From positions 15,432,501 to 15,496,500 of the forward strand of contig NC_135566.1 in the NCBI RefSeq assembly GCF_964340395.1: a stretch of DNA of 64,000 bases, in the 5' to 3' direction. The number at the start of each line of letters is the position of its first letter. Position 1 is the stretch's first letter. The position numbers and the translations under genes were made by a program. Positions 53,301 to 63,775 of this stretch are shown here, in pieces. This DNA is from Glandiceps talaboti (taxonomy: Eukaryota > Hemichordata > Enteropneusta > Spengelidae). The notes under the pieces are model-generated. The model was not told where the DNA came from. It did no database searches and was given only the letters and a program-made list of their open reading frames with translations.

Positions 53301-54692
53301 TTAGTAGACATTGACCAATCATACATCCCCAGCATATTGATCAAGTAAGAGTATTTCATAGGATTCTGTATCAAGTCAGCATCTGGTAAGAAGTCATACT
53401 CTACCATCCGTTTGACTCGGTTGAAAGTTATCTCACGTTTTTCTTCAACTTTCAAATCTTCCAGAGAATGTGCAAATAATGGGTCTCTTTCTAATGTGCT
53501 CCAGAAATGATTCTGTAACCAGACGTTGAATAAACAGTTAAAAGTTAGTAATATAACAATAATGCTCAAATGTTCTATTTTGAATTAATTTGATTACGCT
53601 GTAAAATATAAGAGACCAGTCTAAGACTTTTCATCGTGTTGTTCAGCCTCTACCAGGCTTCTTAACCTGAATTCAGAATTCAAGAGTATAGAAAAGAAAG
53701 AGCTATTTAGATTTAAAATGCAATCAAAACAAAATGAGATTATAATTGCTCTCTGTATGTATCTAAACTCATGTAAAAATATTTGATCAAGAAAATTGTT
53801 TTACTTACATACTTATAACATTAGCCTGTGTTATGTACACAAATAGAATTGTCAGTTTTCTATACTGTTGTAATAAAGTTATATCTAATCTTAAGCTGGC
53901 TGATAACGTGACAGAAATTTCTATCTTACAGACTAGAATTCAATTTACTCAGGGCAAATGGACAATCTGTGTGTCTATATATGTAGATAGAATGTAAAAT
54001 ACTAAAATGAATAAATAGAGTTAACTATTAGATATAACACCCAATTCGTTCAGGATAAAAAAACTCAGAATGGATCAAAATAATAATGGACTACAAATTA
54101 TTATACATGCATATAAAAAGTGAGGGGTAAATTGTCAATTTTTCATGTTTCATTCATATTTGAGCACTGTAGTCTGTTGTGTAGAACCGCTCACGTTGAC
54201 GTGTGTTGTCATGATGTTGAACAACCCTTGAGTATAAATCCAATGTTTTATGTTCATATGCATACAACTTGGCTTGCATGTGTATATACATAATATAACA
54301 TAATTTGACTCCACTGATAAGACAGGTACCTGTGTCTGGGTCCCTGGCATTTATTAAAAGACACTAAAGTTTTATAATTTATATCTAACCTGAAATCGTA
54401 CAATATCTTCTCCTTCTAAAAACATTTTCATTTCTTTCCAGTTAAACGATGCCTTCTTCCTGTAGTCGTCTAGTGGTCCATTGGGCAGGTCGGGAAGCAA
54501 TTCGTTGATAATGTTTGCGTCAGGAATATCGTTGATACATGGATTTGGAAGATTGATTCCTTCCATAGCAGGTTCAGCTTCTTCTACACTCACCACGTCA
54601 GCGCCACTGGTATCCTGCATTTTAACTTGGTCAGGTAGCTCGCCTTGTCTGGGAACGAAATGCAACGCTAGTCTTTTCAAACGTTCATCCAT
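42648..54692 (-). CDS. ACOX3: Peroxisomal acyl-CoA oxidase 3 (branched-chain/pristanoyl type), 15 exons
   Basis: Exons in coding order: 54390-54692, 53282-53512, 52425-52499, 51358-51447, 50502-50734, 49079-49175, 48321-48503, 47051-47173, 46413-46533, 45965-46087, 45407-45517, 44664-44818, 43633-43768, 43022-43176, 42648-42743; 2232 nt, 743 aa (human 700). ACOX3 is an FAD flavoenzyme that oxidises acyl-CoA to trans-2-enoyl-CoA with O2, making H2O2, in peroxisomal beta-oxidation. Matches to the human protein run the whole length: [106 protein letters not shown]. The segment [12 protein letters not shown] aligns to the region holding the catalytic glutamate of acyl-CoA oxidases. The C-terminus is AKL, a PTS1-like signal. 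The N-terminus has an extra segment of about 50 residues before the conserved [17 protein letters not shown]. Several exon tails are duplicated in the downstream introns. Confidence 0.95.
42896..43060 (-). repeat. ACOX3 exon 14 tail copies (two extra)
   Basis: The sequence 'gtccatctgacaatccaatt' with 'ggtgaattcaa' at the exon 14 end recurs at about 42901-42932 and 42952-42986. The copies carry GGGAGT and GTGTAG where the real donor reads GTGAGT, so they look decayed. Confidence 0.85.
44120..44454. mobile_element. Foldback MITE-like element, family C, copy 2 (ACOX3 intron 12)
   Basis: Left end GATATCAGACTGTGGACGAA, right end 'cacaggctgatgtc'. Shares 'gatcctgttacaaa-aggga', 'cagagacttgtatta' and 'tggtttgataagaacagtt' with 9240-9596, with the same arms inverted on the right side. 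Confidence 0.75.
44605..44710 (-). repeat. ACOX3 exon 12 tail duplication
   Basis: 'cctcaataaatgacaa' and 'agatctacagtagaat' at the exon 12 end recur once, about 46 bp into the intron. The copy's donor is GTTAGT against GTAAGC in the real one. Confidence 0.85.
46154..46212 (+). repeat. CA-rich microsatellite
   Basis: (CA)n with CACG interruptions in ACOX3 intron 9. Confidence 0.9.
46334..46440 (-). repeat. ACOX3 exon 9 tail duplicated twice
   Basis: On the + strand 'acttaccagctaggtaacca' 'tgacaaccac' occurs at about 46335 and 46371, and the real exon border at 46413 reads 'acttaccagctagataaccg'. All three carry an intact GTAAGT donor on the minus strand. Confidence 0.9.
46996..47095 (-). 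repeat. ACOX3 exon 8 tail duplication
   Basis: 'acctgtctagcacctc' followed by 'atcatattacccactgt' occurs at about 46998-47038 and at the true exon end 47051-47092. The downstream copy keeps GTAAGT. Confidence 0.9.
47740..48315 (-). repeat. About 43-bp minisatellite after ACOX3 exon 7
   Basis: About 13 copies with 'catttcactctgaaattgac' 'caaataagggcacaatcata'. The array abuts the exon 7 donor (48321). The exon end 'cctgaagttggtactctaag' is weakly similar to 'ctctgaaattgaccaaataag' of the unit, so a decayed exon-tail origin is possible. Confidence 0.9.
50165..50362 (+). repeat. CA-rich microsatellite
   Basis: Irregular CACA/CATA followed by a pure (CA)n run at about 50313-50358, in ACOX3 intron 5. 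Confidence 0.95.
52557..52642 (+). repeat. AAAT/AAAC tetranucleotide run
   Basis: About 20 units of AAAT, AAAC and AAAT again in ACOX3 intron 2, between exon 3 and the exon 2 tail array. Confidence 0.95.
52660..53335 (-). repeat. Array of ACOX3 exon 2 tail plus 5' splice site, about 13 copies
   Basis: The true exon 2 end at 53282 reads (plus strand) 'cttacctgtttattcagcag' 'catcttagtagacattgacc' 'aatcatacat'. Downstream in the intron about 13 partial copies follow. Short units of about 42 bp have lost the 'cagcatcttagta' part; longer ones near 52815, 52858 and 53052 keep it and still read [14 protein letters not shown]-like on the minus strand. At least six keep a perfect GTAAG donor. Confidence 0.92.
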
Positions 54693-55699
54693 GTTTTACA
54701 GTTCCTTCGCTGAAAATGTGTGCAGAAAACTTTCAGATGACAGCAAACCTAAGCACAGCCCCTAGCCTTTGATCAGACGATGATTCGCACGTAAATATAT
54801 TGAATAACGACAGACAGCACAGCACTTCGACTTTTGAACTTTGACCTCTGTGTACCTTTGGAACACTCGAGGTTCATCGCACTTGCCATGCGTAGATTAC
54901 AGTTGCAAACTAACACAAATAAAAAATAAAAACGTTTATTTTTTACTGCAGATATGGATTATGATACTTCGAATATTCGTATCAAAAACATGAACAACAA
55001 CGTTTTCATAAATGACATAATATAAAATACTCATCTAGAAAAACAAAGGCAACATGTTTTTTCTAACTTTCATAGAGGGCGCTATATCAAGTTAGTGCTG
55101 TGTTCGAGTCATGTTTTTCATCATGTGCACGTTCAAAGACAGTGGAGAATGTCTACGGTTCATTCGTGTGCGAACAAGGTGCAGGGAACAGGATCCTAAA
55201 CAAAGGATGGTTTGTTTGTTTTTAATTCCAAGGCAAAAATTCAAGATGGCACTTAAGAATCATATTTAGACCACTCCCTGACTTTACTGTCATTCTTCTT
55301 CTATTACATCTTCTACATGTACTTACCTTTTGTTGACCATGTATTATATGCATACTTTATGTAAACGTGTTTTTTTATGCAAATATATATTTAAAAATCA
55401 TCGTTTTCTCCAGTATGTATGTTACATCTCTATATCACAGAACTTAGGATAATTGTATTTGCAATGGACAACTTGGGACACGCCTTCTAAACTACTGCCA
55501 TTGGTCCTAACAATCTTTCATTTTGATTGGTTGAGAAAATCAATTATGCTACGTTATTTTTCATCTACAAATCGTATTATTCATACTTTGTATTTTTGTA
55601 TAAATTCCATTTGCATTTATCTGTATACTTTTGGCAAATGCGAAATTGGTCTGTCATCTGGTGAAATTCATTCATTCATTTGTGTCATTCATTGCCAAA

Positions 55700-56005
55700 T
55701 ACATACATACATACATACATACATACATGCATGCATACATACATACATACATACATACATACATACATACATGCATGCATGCATACATACATACATGCAT
55801 GCATGCATGCATACATACATACATGCATGCATGCATGCATGCATGCATGCATGCATGCATACATGCATGCATGCATACATACATACATACATACATACAT
55901 ACATACATACATACATACATACATACATACATGCGTGCGTACGTACTACGTACATACGCACGCACGCACATACACACACACATACATTCATACATTCATT
56001 CAATC
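55700..56005 (+). repeat. CATA/CATG microsatellite
   Basis: Tetranucleotide CATA interspersed with CATG blocks, then CGTA/CGCA and CATT motifs, about 300 bp. Confidence 0.97.
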
Positions 56006-56547
56006 ATTCAATCATCTCAGCAAAATCAATTCATTCCTGGATTTAGCAGCCAAAAAAGTTAAACAAGAAGAAATGTATCCATATAGATATTTATTTATTT
56101 TCTGATAACAAAAATAAAAGCCATTGCACTATATGAAGATAATATGTACACTTTGTTTGCTTTTCCCCTTATTTGGCCTTTTTTGGCATAAAAATACAAG
56201 TACCAGTCATATTCCTAACCTTGCATAAATAAGTACGGCCTTTTCAATAGATGACATTTGTCATATATATATAATTATAATAAACATGAATTAAAAGAAT
56301 TTCAAATTTGCAAATAATATGAAAAACTATAATTCATGTGTGTAGTCGAACTTTCAAACTTTCAATAACTTTTATGTAATATTTCATTTTACTGAGGACT
56401 CCAGGCAAAAGGATCCTTTTTTGATAATTTTTCATTCTGGTTATTCTATCTTACTTTTTTGTGTCATGGGCTGAGGCTTAATCATTTGAAATAAACATAT
56501 ATTGTTCAATCTTGCCGAACTTTTGTGATCTTTATTTCAGTAATTTC

Positions 56548-56622
56548 TGTTTGTTTGTTTGTTTGTTAGTTATTTAGTTAGTTAGTTAGTTTGTTTGTTT
56601 GTTTGTTTGTTTGTTTGTTATT
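56548..56622 (+). repeat. GTTT/GTTA tetranucleotide run
   Basis: Runs of GTTT separated by a GTTA block. Confidence 0.9.
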
Positions 56623-57099
56623 AAATCATGTACTTTCCTTTATTGTTTTACTTTTTAGGTACATTTCCATCAGAAATATTTGAAAGGGAGATGTGATATG
56701 ATATGACAGTAATATTTATAAATTTCTACACAAATCAATTAAACTTATAAAATGAACCAAAAAAAACCTACAATTCTGTGATATATATATAATGAATAAT
56801 TGATTTGTCTCGTTTGATATTGTCTCATTTTAATACATTTACTAAAAACTATTATGGAATCATAATGAAGGCTTGTCAAGTAGATTAATATTAGTAACCA
56901 AACTGACTTGATGTAAGAAGTAACAGATATGTTGTTATTATGTACTTGATTCGGGGCATGGATGGGAAAGACATTGGGTGTAATATGCCATGCCTATGGT
57001 ACAGTAGGGCAATGAACTGGGGGTGGGGGTGATAGGTCAAATGAATGGTAGAATTCAGGAAGTACACGGAGTTTGAAAGGTTTTATCAGTGGTAGATTA

Positions 57100-57434
57100 A
57101 AGTGGCCAGATGGATGAACATTGAGTATTTATTTTGGATTTTTAATTTATAAAACAATTTTATCATGGCTTCCTACTTGAAAAATTAATGTGAAATGATA
57201 TATGCCATGTCCTTGTTTGTAACTCAGTACATGGGAAACGATTAATATGTTATTGTACGTACAATAGCAAACGTTTTATATTCATTTTTAGCATTTTGCA
57301 ATGTATTGAGTTACAAACATAGACTTGGTCAATGTTGTTTCACATTGATTTTTTCAAGTATGATGCCATGATAAAACTATTTTGCAAATTAAAAAATCCA
57401 AAATAAATACCCAATCCTCATCATGTGGCCACTT
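57100..57434. mobile_element. MITE-like element, family E, copy 2
   Basis: Left end AGTGGCCAGATGGATGAACA then 'gtatttattttggatttt'; right end inverse 'aaaatccaaaataaatac' and 'tgtggccact'. TIRs pair for about 65-90 bp with several mismatches. Flanked by TTAA on the left and TTCAA on the right. Related to 9964-10263. Confidence 0.7.
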
Positions 57435-57561
57435 CAATAGAGGTGTTAGGTAGGTGTGTGTGAGAGAAACATGGAAATATACAGGGTCACATTAGGGCTT
57501 AAATAACTTTGCCATAAAGTTGAGAGATAGACACTAAAATAAACTACAGAAATGACATCAT

Positions 57562-60500
57562 CTATAACATGTATAGTATTCTCTTGACAGGTGGGTTGAC
57601 TTGGCATCCATCCAGTTTCCAATCTAATGCTTCAAAATCCGCATCTTCCACTTTTTCTTTCTGATGTTCTGCTAAATGAACCGTGTCTTCAGTTCTATCA
57701 GAAAAAATGAAAATGACAAAATGTTAAAGTACAATTTATAAATGTTTGTGATGTTTGAAGGCCAAGGTTTCAATCACAGGATCTTGCATTAGTATTACAT
57801 AGGATCATTCCTTTGTTCTGGCCCAACTCTTTTAGTGCTTTGCCGAGACAACTAATTTGTTTTACTTAAATTTTACTCCTAATTCAAACTTGGCCATTAA
57901 ATGACATGGTGATAAGGTACACATATACTTACACCATCTTATGATACAGTCAAAGTTTTGATAATAATCTTGATGGCGAAAAAACCCTAGATTGTATGAC
58001 AAAAAGGCTTGACTTTCGGAAGACCTGCAAGTTGTACTACAAAGGTATACACAGTTGTATCATACACCTCATGAACATCTACATTTGTAAAGTATGTTTG
58101 AAATAAGTTGCCAATTTTTGGTGACAATGTTAATAATGAAAATTAGTAGCTGTTTGGTTAAAATTGCTTTCAAAGCCAAGGTCATGTCACTGATATATAC
58201 AACTCTGGCAATCTCCATAGCGATGCCAGGGACATAATTATTGGTAAATGAGAAGGCACATATACTTACACAAACTTGGGATACAGTAAGCGTTCTGATA
58301 AGGCACATAAGGCAGCAAATATTTTAAAATTAAATTTGTAAGTTTGTTCATCAATCTCCAACATTTCCACCATTTTATCGATCTGTTCCACTGAAATAGA
58401 ATCTACGTGTACAGCTTTCATGCCAGTTTCTACTTCCTGTAATGAAAACACAAAATACAAAATTTTACTGTGTATAGTGCCCAGATCAAACAAAATGACG
58501 TCAGAACTGCACAGACTGACTTGATAATATTCAGGTTTGTCTATCAAACCAATGAGTAGCCTGAGATTCTCCTTACTGTATTGTTTTTTGGGGTGACCCA
58601 CTTTCCTATAGGGGAAAGGTAGGTAGAATGTATTGTTGTAGGGAATGAGCCATCGTTTGACAGGGGGAAACTGAAAAATGTGTAACAAGGATTGTTTTGG
58701 GGAGTGGTCCCACAGGTGAGCAGAGGTAGCATGTATTGTTTATGAGATTTGGGAACAGAGATAGTACATATTGTTTTGGGTTGACCCACAGTCTCATGGG
58801 GGAACAGAGGCAGCATGTATTGTATATGGGGTTAGGGGAACAGAGATACTATGTATTGGTTTGGGGCAACTCACAGTCTCGTGGGGAACAGAGGTAGCAT
58901 GTATTGTTTTGGGGGTTAGGGGCACAGAGATAGTATGTATTGTATTGGGGCAACCCACAGTCCCATAGGGGAAGTAGAAGTAGCATGTATTGCTTTTGGG
59001 GTTAGGGGAACAGAGATTGTATGTATTGTTTTGGGGGTGACTAACAGTTCCATAGGGGAGGCAGACAATAAACATACTGAATTAGAGATGAACCACAGAT
59101 CCATAGTCCACACATTCCAAGGTAGAATGTTTATCCTCTTCATGTCTACAATCCTAGCATACCATCATAATTATCATCTCAACACACAAAGTACAATTAC
59201 TGCAGTAACATTCCTTTTTCAAAATTTATGTCTAAAATTTCAACAAATATACAAAACTTACCTTTCTGTTTATTTTGAGATCATTGTCTCTGTCTACCCT
59301 ATTAAAATGTCTTCTATAGAAGGCCAGTCGTCGTGTACTAATAATACAGTACCTAGTCAGGTATTCTACGGGTGTCATTCGTTCTAACACTCTTACGTCC
59401 ATTGGTATCTCAAAACGACTTGTTTGTTTGGAAAATGCTAGGCGACCCTGTAACCATGGCTGCATTTTGGGTTTCTGAAATCAAATCAGATATTGAACAT
59501 CAGAATACTTTATCCCATGTTAAAAATACTTTATCTCATGTTATTAAGTTATATAATGAAACATGCTTTATAACTGCTATTAGGAAAACTATCTTTATAA
59601 CTTCATAAAATGCACTATCCATGTTATGTACATGTATGCCTTAGATAAGATAGGTCTTGTTGTTCAGCCCTATCAGGCTTCTCTCAGACTGAATGATACG
59701 TCATGTTGTTCAACCCTATCGGACTTCTAAACCACTGAAAGATATGTTTGTGTTAATCAGCACTACCCGGCTTCTAAACCACTGTTAGATAACTCAAGTT
59801 GGTCAGCCCTGGTCAGGCTTCTCAACGTGAAGTAAAAGCTGATAGCATGGTACCACATGTCGTATCTTACGGATTATGTATGCCTTTGCTATAAACTATG
59901 TTGCTATGGAAACAACTAATGTATATAATATACATCACAGACGCATATACTGTAAATATTGAAATATTTGCTAACAACTTATTTTCATTTATCTAGCTAG
60001 AAAACAAAAACATGGAAATAAGTTGAGATTAAAATACCTCAATGTACCAATCTGGTTATTAATAAAAATTACGCTTTGACAACTTGCTGAAGACTGCAAA
60101 ATAGCCTAATTTTCTAGTAGTGACAATATCTAGGTTTAGCAATATACGGAGATATGATATATGTAAAGCTAGATATTTTTGCTACTAGAAAATTTAGCTA
60201 TTTTACAGTCTTCAAGTTCAACTAGTTCTCAGACTTTTTATGACCAGGTTGGCACGTTGTGTTTATACACTAGAAGGCATTTTAGTCACTACTTATTTTA
60301 GCGTTTTTTGTTTTCCATTGAAATAAATGAAAATAAGTACATCATTAAAAAAAATGACAAAATATATATACATGTATGAGAATGAAACATATAATGTATT
60401 AAATAAAATAATACTACTGAGTAATTTAAAATAAAAGTGCTGATAATTTAACATAAGTCTGATTACATGGCAACCAGTTCAACAAACACTTAAACAAACA

Positions 60501-62117
60501 ACACTAAACAACATGCAAGTTGCTGTTATCTATGCCAAAAATCTTGTACAAATATGCAAAAAAAGACTAGCATGCAATGTAGCTATGATCTATTTACCAA
60601 AAAAAGTTCAGACGAATGGAGATGGTTTGAGTACAGGTGACAAGAGTTCACACACAAAAAAAGACAAAACAGATGAGAAAGTTAGTATCTATGGTGCATA
60701 GTTTGTTGGATACATGATTAATTTATTGCTATAAAAAGGTAACATGGAGAAAAGATGAAAGTAATTAGTAATTGGATGGAAAGCAAACACTTCTCAGTCT
60801 TACACACAATGAGTTTTGAGAACAGGACAGAATGTCACATGATGACATTTAGTGTAGTATGCACTTCAGAAATAACAATTCTATGTAGAACCATAGACAG
60901 TGGAGGGGAGACACAGAACCCCCCCCCAAAAAAAAAAAACAAAAAAACAAAAAAAACCAACTTTACTTCTATGTGGCTGACTGGCGACACTATTTAAAAG
61001 AAATTGGTGGCAACAAATACAGGCCATTCAGTAAAAATTACATTATCACCAAAAATAATGCTTATGTACAGTTCTTTTCTTCACTATTACTTGTAAACAT
61101 GATTTAAAAGAAATTGGCAATATGTAAATACTGCAATGTGTCTGTGGTAGGCAGGAATTGGCTTGATTTTGATAATTGACCCTGAAGGAAAAATCTAAAA
61201 CTTTTGAGGCTACTTTGTTCAAGAAAATTCAATTGCACTATAAGTTTAAATAAAGAAACACCAAAAATGGAGTTAGTGTACAGATGTTGAAGTAGAGGTC
61301 AAAATGATATATCAAAATTTAGTCATTTTAGACTCCAATATGTCTGCCAAAAATTTAATAACTCTCTATGGGAAATAGATTGTTGTTTTCAATGGAAACA
61401 AGATAATGAATTCCCAAATTTCTTTTATGATTTCAAAAGGATCAGGAACACACTTTCAAATAACAAAGTTAGGAGAGATTTCAAAAACTTTAATTTTCAG
61501 GAAAATTGTCCAAAAATGTATTGTACTTTTAACATTTCAAAGTATACACTTTTATCCATAGACAGATTTATTTAGCTCTAATTTATTCATTTCCTTTCAG
61601 TTTACGTAAATGACTTTATGAAAACATACTGCTCCAATATATATCAAAATTAATTTTGGTAATCGTTATTATAATGTACTGTTATTGCCTAGGTTTAAAA
61701 TTTATGACATTCAATCTCGTCAATGATTTGCTATACTATCCGGTACTAATAAGTTACACGTCTGCCAGTTTTCATTCTTGTAAGTCAAAGCATGTTTTTC
61801 CTAGTGGCGTGTGTAGTATCACTACTGTATATGGTTTTCCAACAATGCTGATAATTAGAATACAATGATTTTGATCAATGTACTACACAGCAATCACTTC
61901 TTTACACATCAACACACTCTCAATTATTCACCAAAAATAAAACAAAAAAATTGTCCCTGCACAATAAAAACACCAAGGTCAAAGTAACTTTCACCCAGCA
62001 ACCTACCTTATCGAGTGTGTCGTTGAGATTCGGCATGTCTGTCAGCAGTGACTCACTGTCAGAGATGTGACTATCCGGACCACGACGACGCATTCTCATC
62101 TCCATATCTAACAATTC
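57562..62117 (-). CDS. Unidentified EF-hand-like protein, 3' part (four exons)
   Basis: Exons in coding order: 62007-62117, 59262-59474, 58270-58436, 57562-57694, 624 nt, 207 residues plus stop, all in one consistent frame with GT-AG borders. I do not recognise the family with certainty. The first exon is a charged helix (DMEMRMRRRGPDSH) with an acidic Ser stretch. The second has PWLQGRLAF and MTPVEYLTRYC, then an EF-hand-like loop DRDNDLKINRKE split by the exon border; positions 1, 3, 5 and 12 are D, D, D and E, the canonical calcium ligands. The third has a second helix pair (IDKMVEMLEIDEQTYKFNFK) whose loop is degenerate. The end LDWKLDGCQVNPPVKRILYM precedes the stop. The 5' exons lie upstream; the frame before 62117 is open at phase 0. 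Confidence 0.75.
57918..58300 (-). repeat. Copy of EF-hand gene exon 3 tail in its downstream intron
   Basis: The exon end (+ strand 'acatatacttacacaaactt' with 'gatacagtaagcgttctgataa') at 58260-58300 has a diverged copy at about 57919-57963 ('acatatacttacaccatctt' with 'gatacagtcaaagttttgataa'). Both keep a GTAAGTAT donor on the minus strand. Confidence 0.7.
58590..59065 (+). repeat. Irregular GGGGAACAGAG minisatellite
   Basis: About eight units of 50-70 bp with 'ggggaacagagatagtatgt' 'attgtttggg' and 'cccacagtc-cat'. It occupies the intron between EF-hand gene exons 2 and 3 (in the order listed). Confidence 0.8.
60086..60222. repeat. Imperfect inverted repeat, about 45-bp arms
   Basis: 'gaagactgcaaaatagccta' 'attttctagtagtgacaata' pairs with 'tttgctactagaaaatttag' 'ctattttacagtcttc'. 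Possible MITE remnant in the long intron. Confidence 0.65.
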
Positions 62118-62639
62118 CTATAATCGTGAAACAATACCAGATTTAAATCAAAATCCTTTACAGATGGAACACGAAACAAGAACGGATGCAAAAATCCTAA
62201 AACATACACAAATCAAATGCTATTCAAGCAAAGTCGATGGCAACGCTGTCAGCTGGACTAGCAAGTACAATATTGTGTCCATGCATACCCTGGAATGTAT
62301 TCTATCCCTTTGAAACCCCAACCTTTTACTGACTGTTTTGCCAATGTACAGTAAATTATTAATAAAACTATTACACAAGAAAGTTTGATATCTTTGCCAT
62401 GAATAATTCATAGCATTGTCTACATGTAAGCTAATGGCAGACAACTTTTTTAATATCCTGTCAATGGCAGCAATAATTTCAACATCACATTCAAAATATG
62501 GAGATTGATTGCAATGTAATTACATTGACAATGGATGGGTAAAACCTAAGCTTCCTGTTCTGTTTGAATAACAGGACATGAGGTTTGCATTAAATGGGTG
62601 GACTTGGCAGTAAATCGATGAATTCTTTGGACAATTATA

Positions 62640-63540
62640 GTGCTGTGTGTAGATTGCAGTAAATGGATGGACTCTATGGTATTGTGTGTTTTAAGTGTGT
62701 AACTTACTTGTAGTAAATGGATGGACTCTATGGTATTGTGTGTTTTAAGTATGTAACTTACTTGCAATAAATGGATGGACTCTATGGTATTGTGTGTTTT
62801 AAGTGTATAACTTACTTGCAGTAAATGGATGGACTCTATGATATTGTGTGTTTTAAGTGTATAACTTACTTGCAGTAAATGGATGGACTCTATGATATTG
62901 TGTGTTTTAAGTGTATAACTTACTTGCAGTAAATGGATGGACTCTATGATATTGTGTGTTTTAAGTGTATAACTGCAGTAAATGGATGGACTCTATGATA
63001 TTGTGTGTTTTAAGTGTATAACTTACTTACAGTACATGAATGGACTCTATGATATTGTGTGTTTTAAGTGTATAACTTACTTGCAGTAAATGGATGGACT
63101 CTATGATATTGTGTGTTTTAAGTGTATAACTTACTTGCAGTAAATGGATGGACTCTATGATATTGTGTGTTTTAAGTGTATAACTTACTTGCAGTAAATG
63201 GATGGACTCTATGATATTGTGTGTTTTAAGTGTATACACTTGCAGTAAATGGATGGACTCTATGATATTGTGTGTTTTAAGTGTATAACTTACTTGCAGT
63301 AAATGGATGGACTCTATGATATTGTGTGTTTTAAGTGTATAACTTACTTGCAGTAAATGGATGGACTCTATGATATTGTGTGTTTTAAGTGTATAACTTA
63401 CTTGCAGTAAATGGATGGACTCTATGATATTGTGTGTTTTAAGTGTATAACTTACTTGCAGAAATGGATGGACTCTATGATATTGTGTGTTTTAAGTGTA
63501 TACACTTGCAGTAAATGGATAGACTCTATGATATTGTGTA
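62640..63540 (-). repeat. 54-bp minisatellite with donor-like junction, about 17 units
   Basis: Unit on the + strand: 'cttacttgcagtaaatggat' 'ggactctatgatattgtgtg' 'ttttaagtgtataa'. On the minus strand each unit reads IIESIHLLQ followed directly by GTAAGTTAT, a strong 5' splice site, at phase 0. This fits the phase 0 start of the next exon at 62117 (ELLDMEM). The array may therefore be amplified from an exon end of this gene. Confidence 0.9.
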
Positions 63541-63544
63541 TACC

Positions 63545-63775
63545 AGGTATAGCTTGTGATGGTGATGGTGCAGGTAGGCATGTCTGACTACCACACATGT
63601 AAATGCATGTGAAATAATATATATGTTATGTGTTGCAATGTACGAGACAGTACAGTTAGGCAGATTTTACTACTATGCATGTAATGACGTAGCAAGTGAT
63701 AGTGCAGTTAGGCAGATCTAACAACCATACATGTAACTGTATGATAACAAGTGATGGTGCAGTTAGGCAAATTGC
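63545..63775 (+). repeat. About 75-bp tandem repeat, three units
   Basis: 'gtgatggtgcaggtaggcat' 'gtctgactaccacacatgta' recurs twice with changes ('cagttaggcagat', 'catgtaa'). It flanks the 54-bp array. Confidence 0.7.

Larger units (their letters stand above)
54693..57561. other. Region between ACOX3 start and the EF-hand-like gene end
   Basis: Holds the ACOX3 5' leader and promoter (near 54700-55000), a CATA/CATG microsatellite (55700-55990), GTTT repeats (56555-56620) and a MITE-like element (57100-57434). No supported gene; open frames at 55453-56105 are microsatellite derived. Confidence 0.6.
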
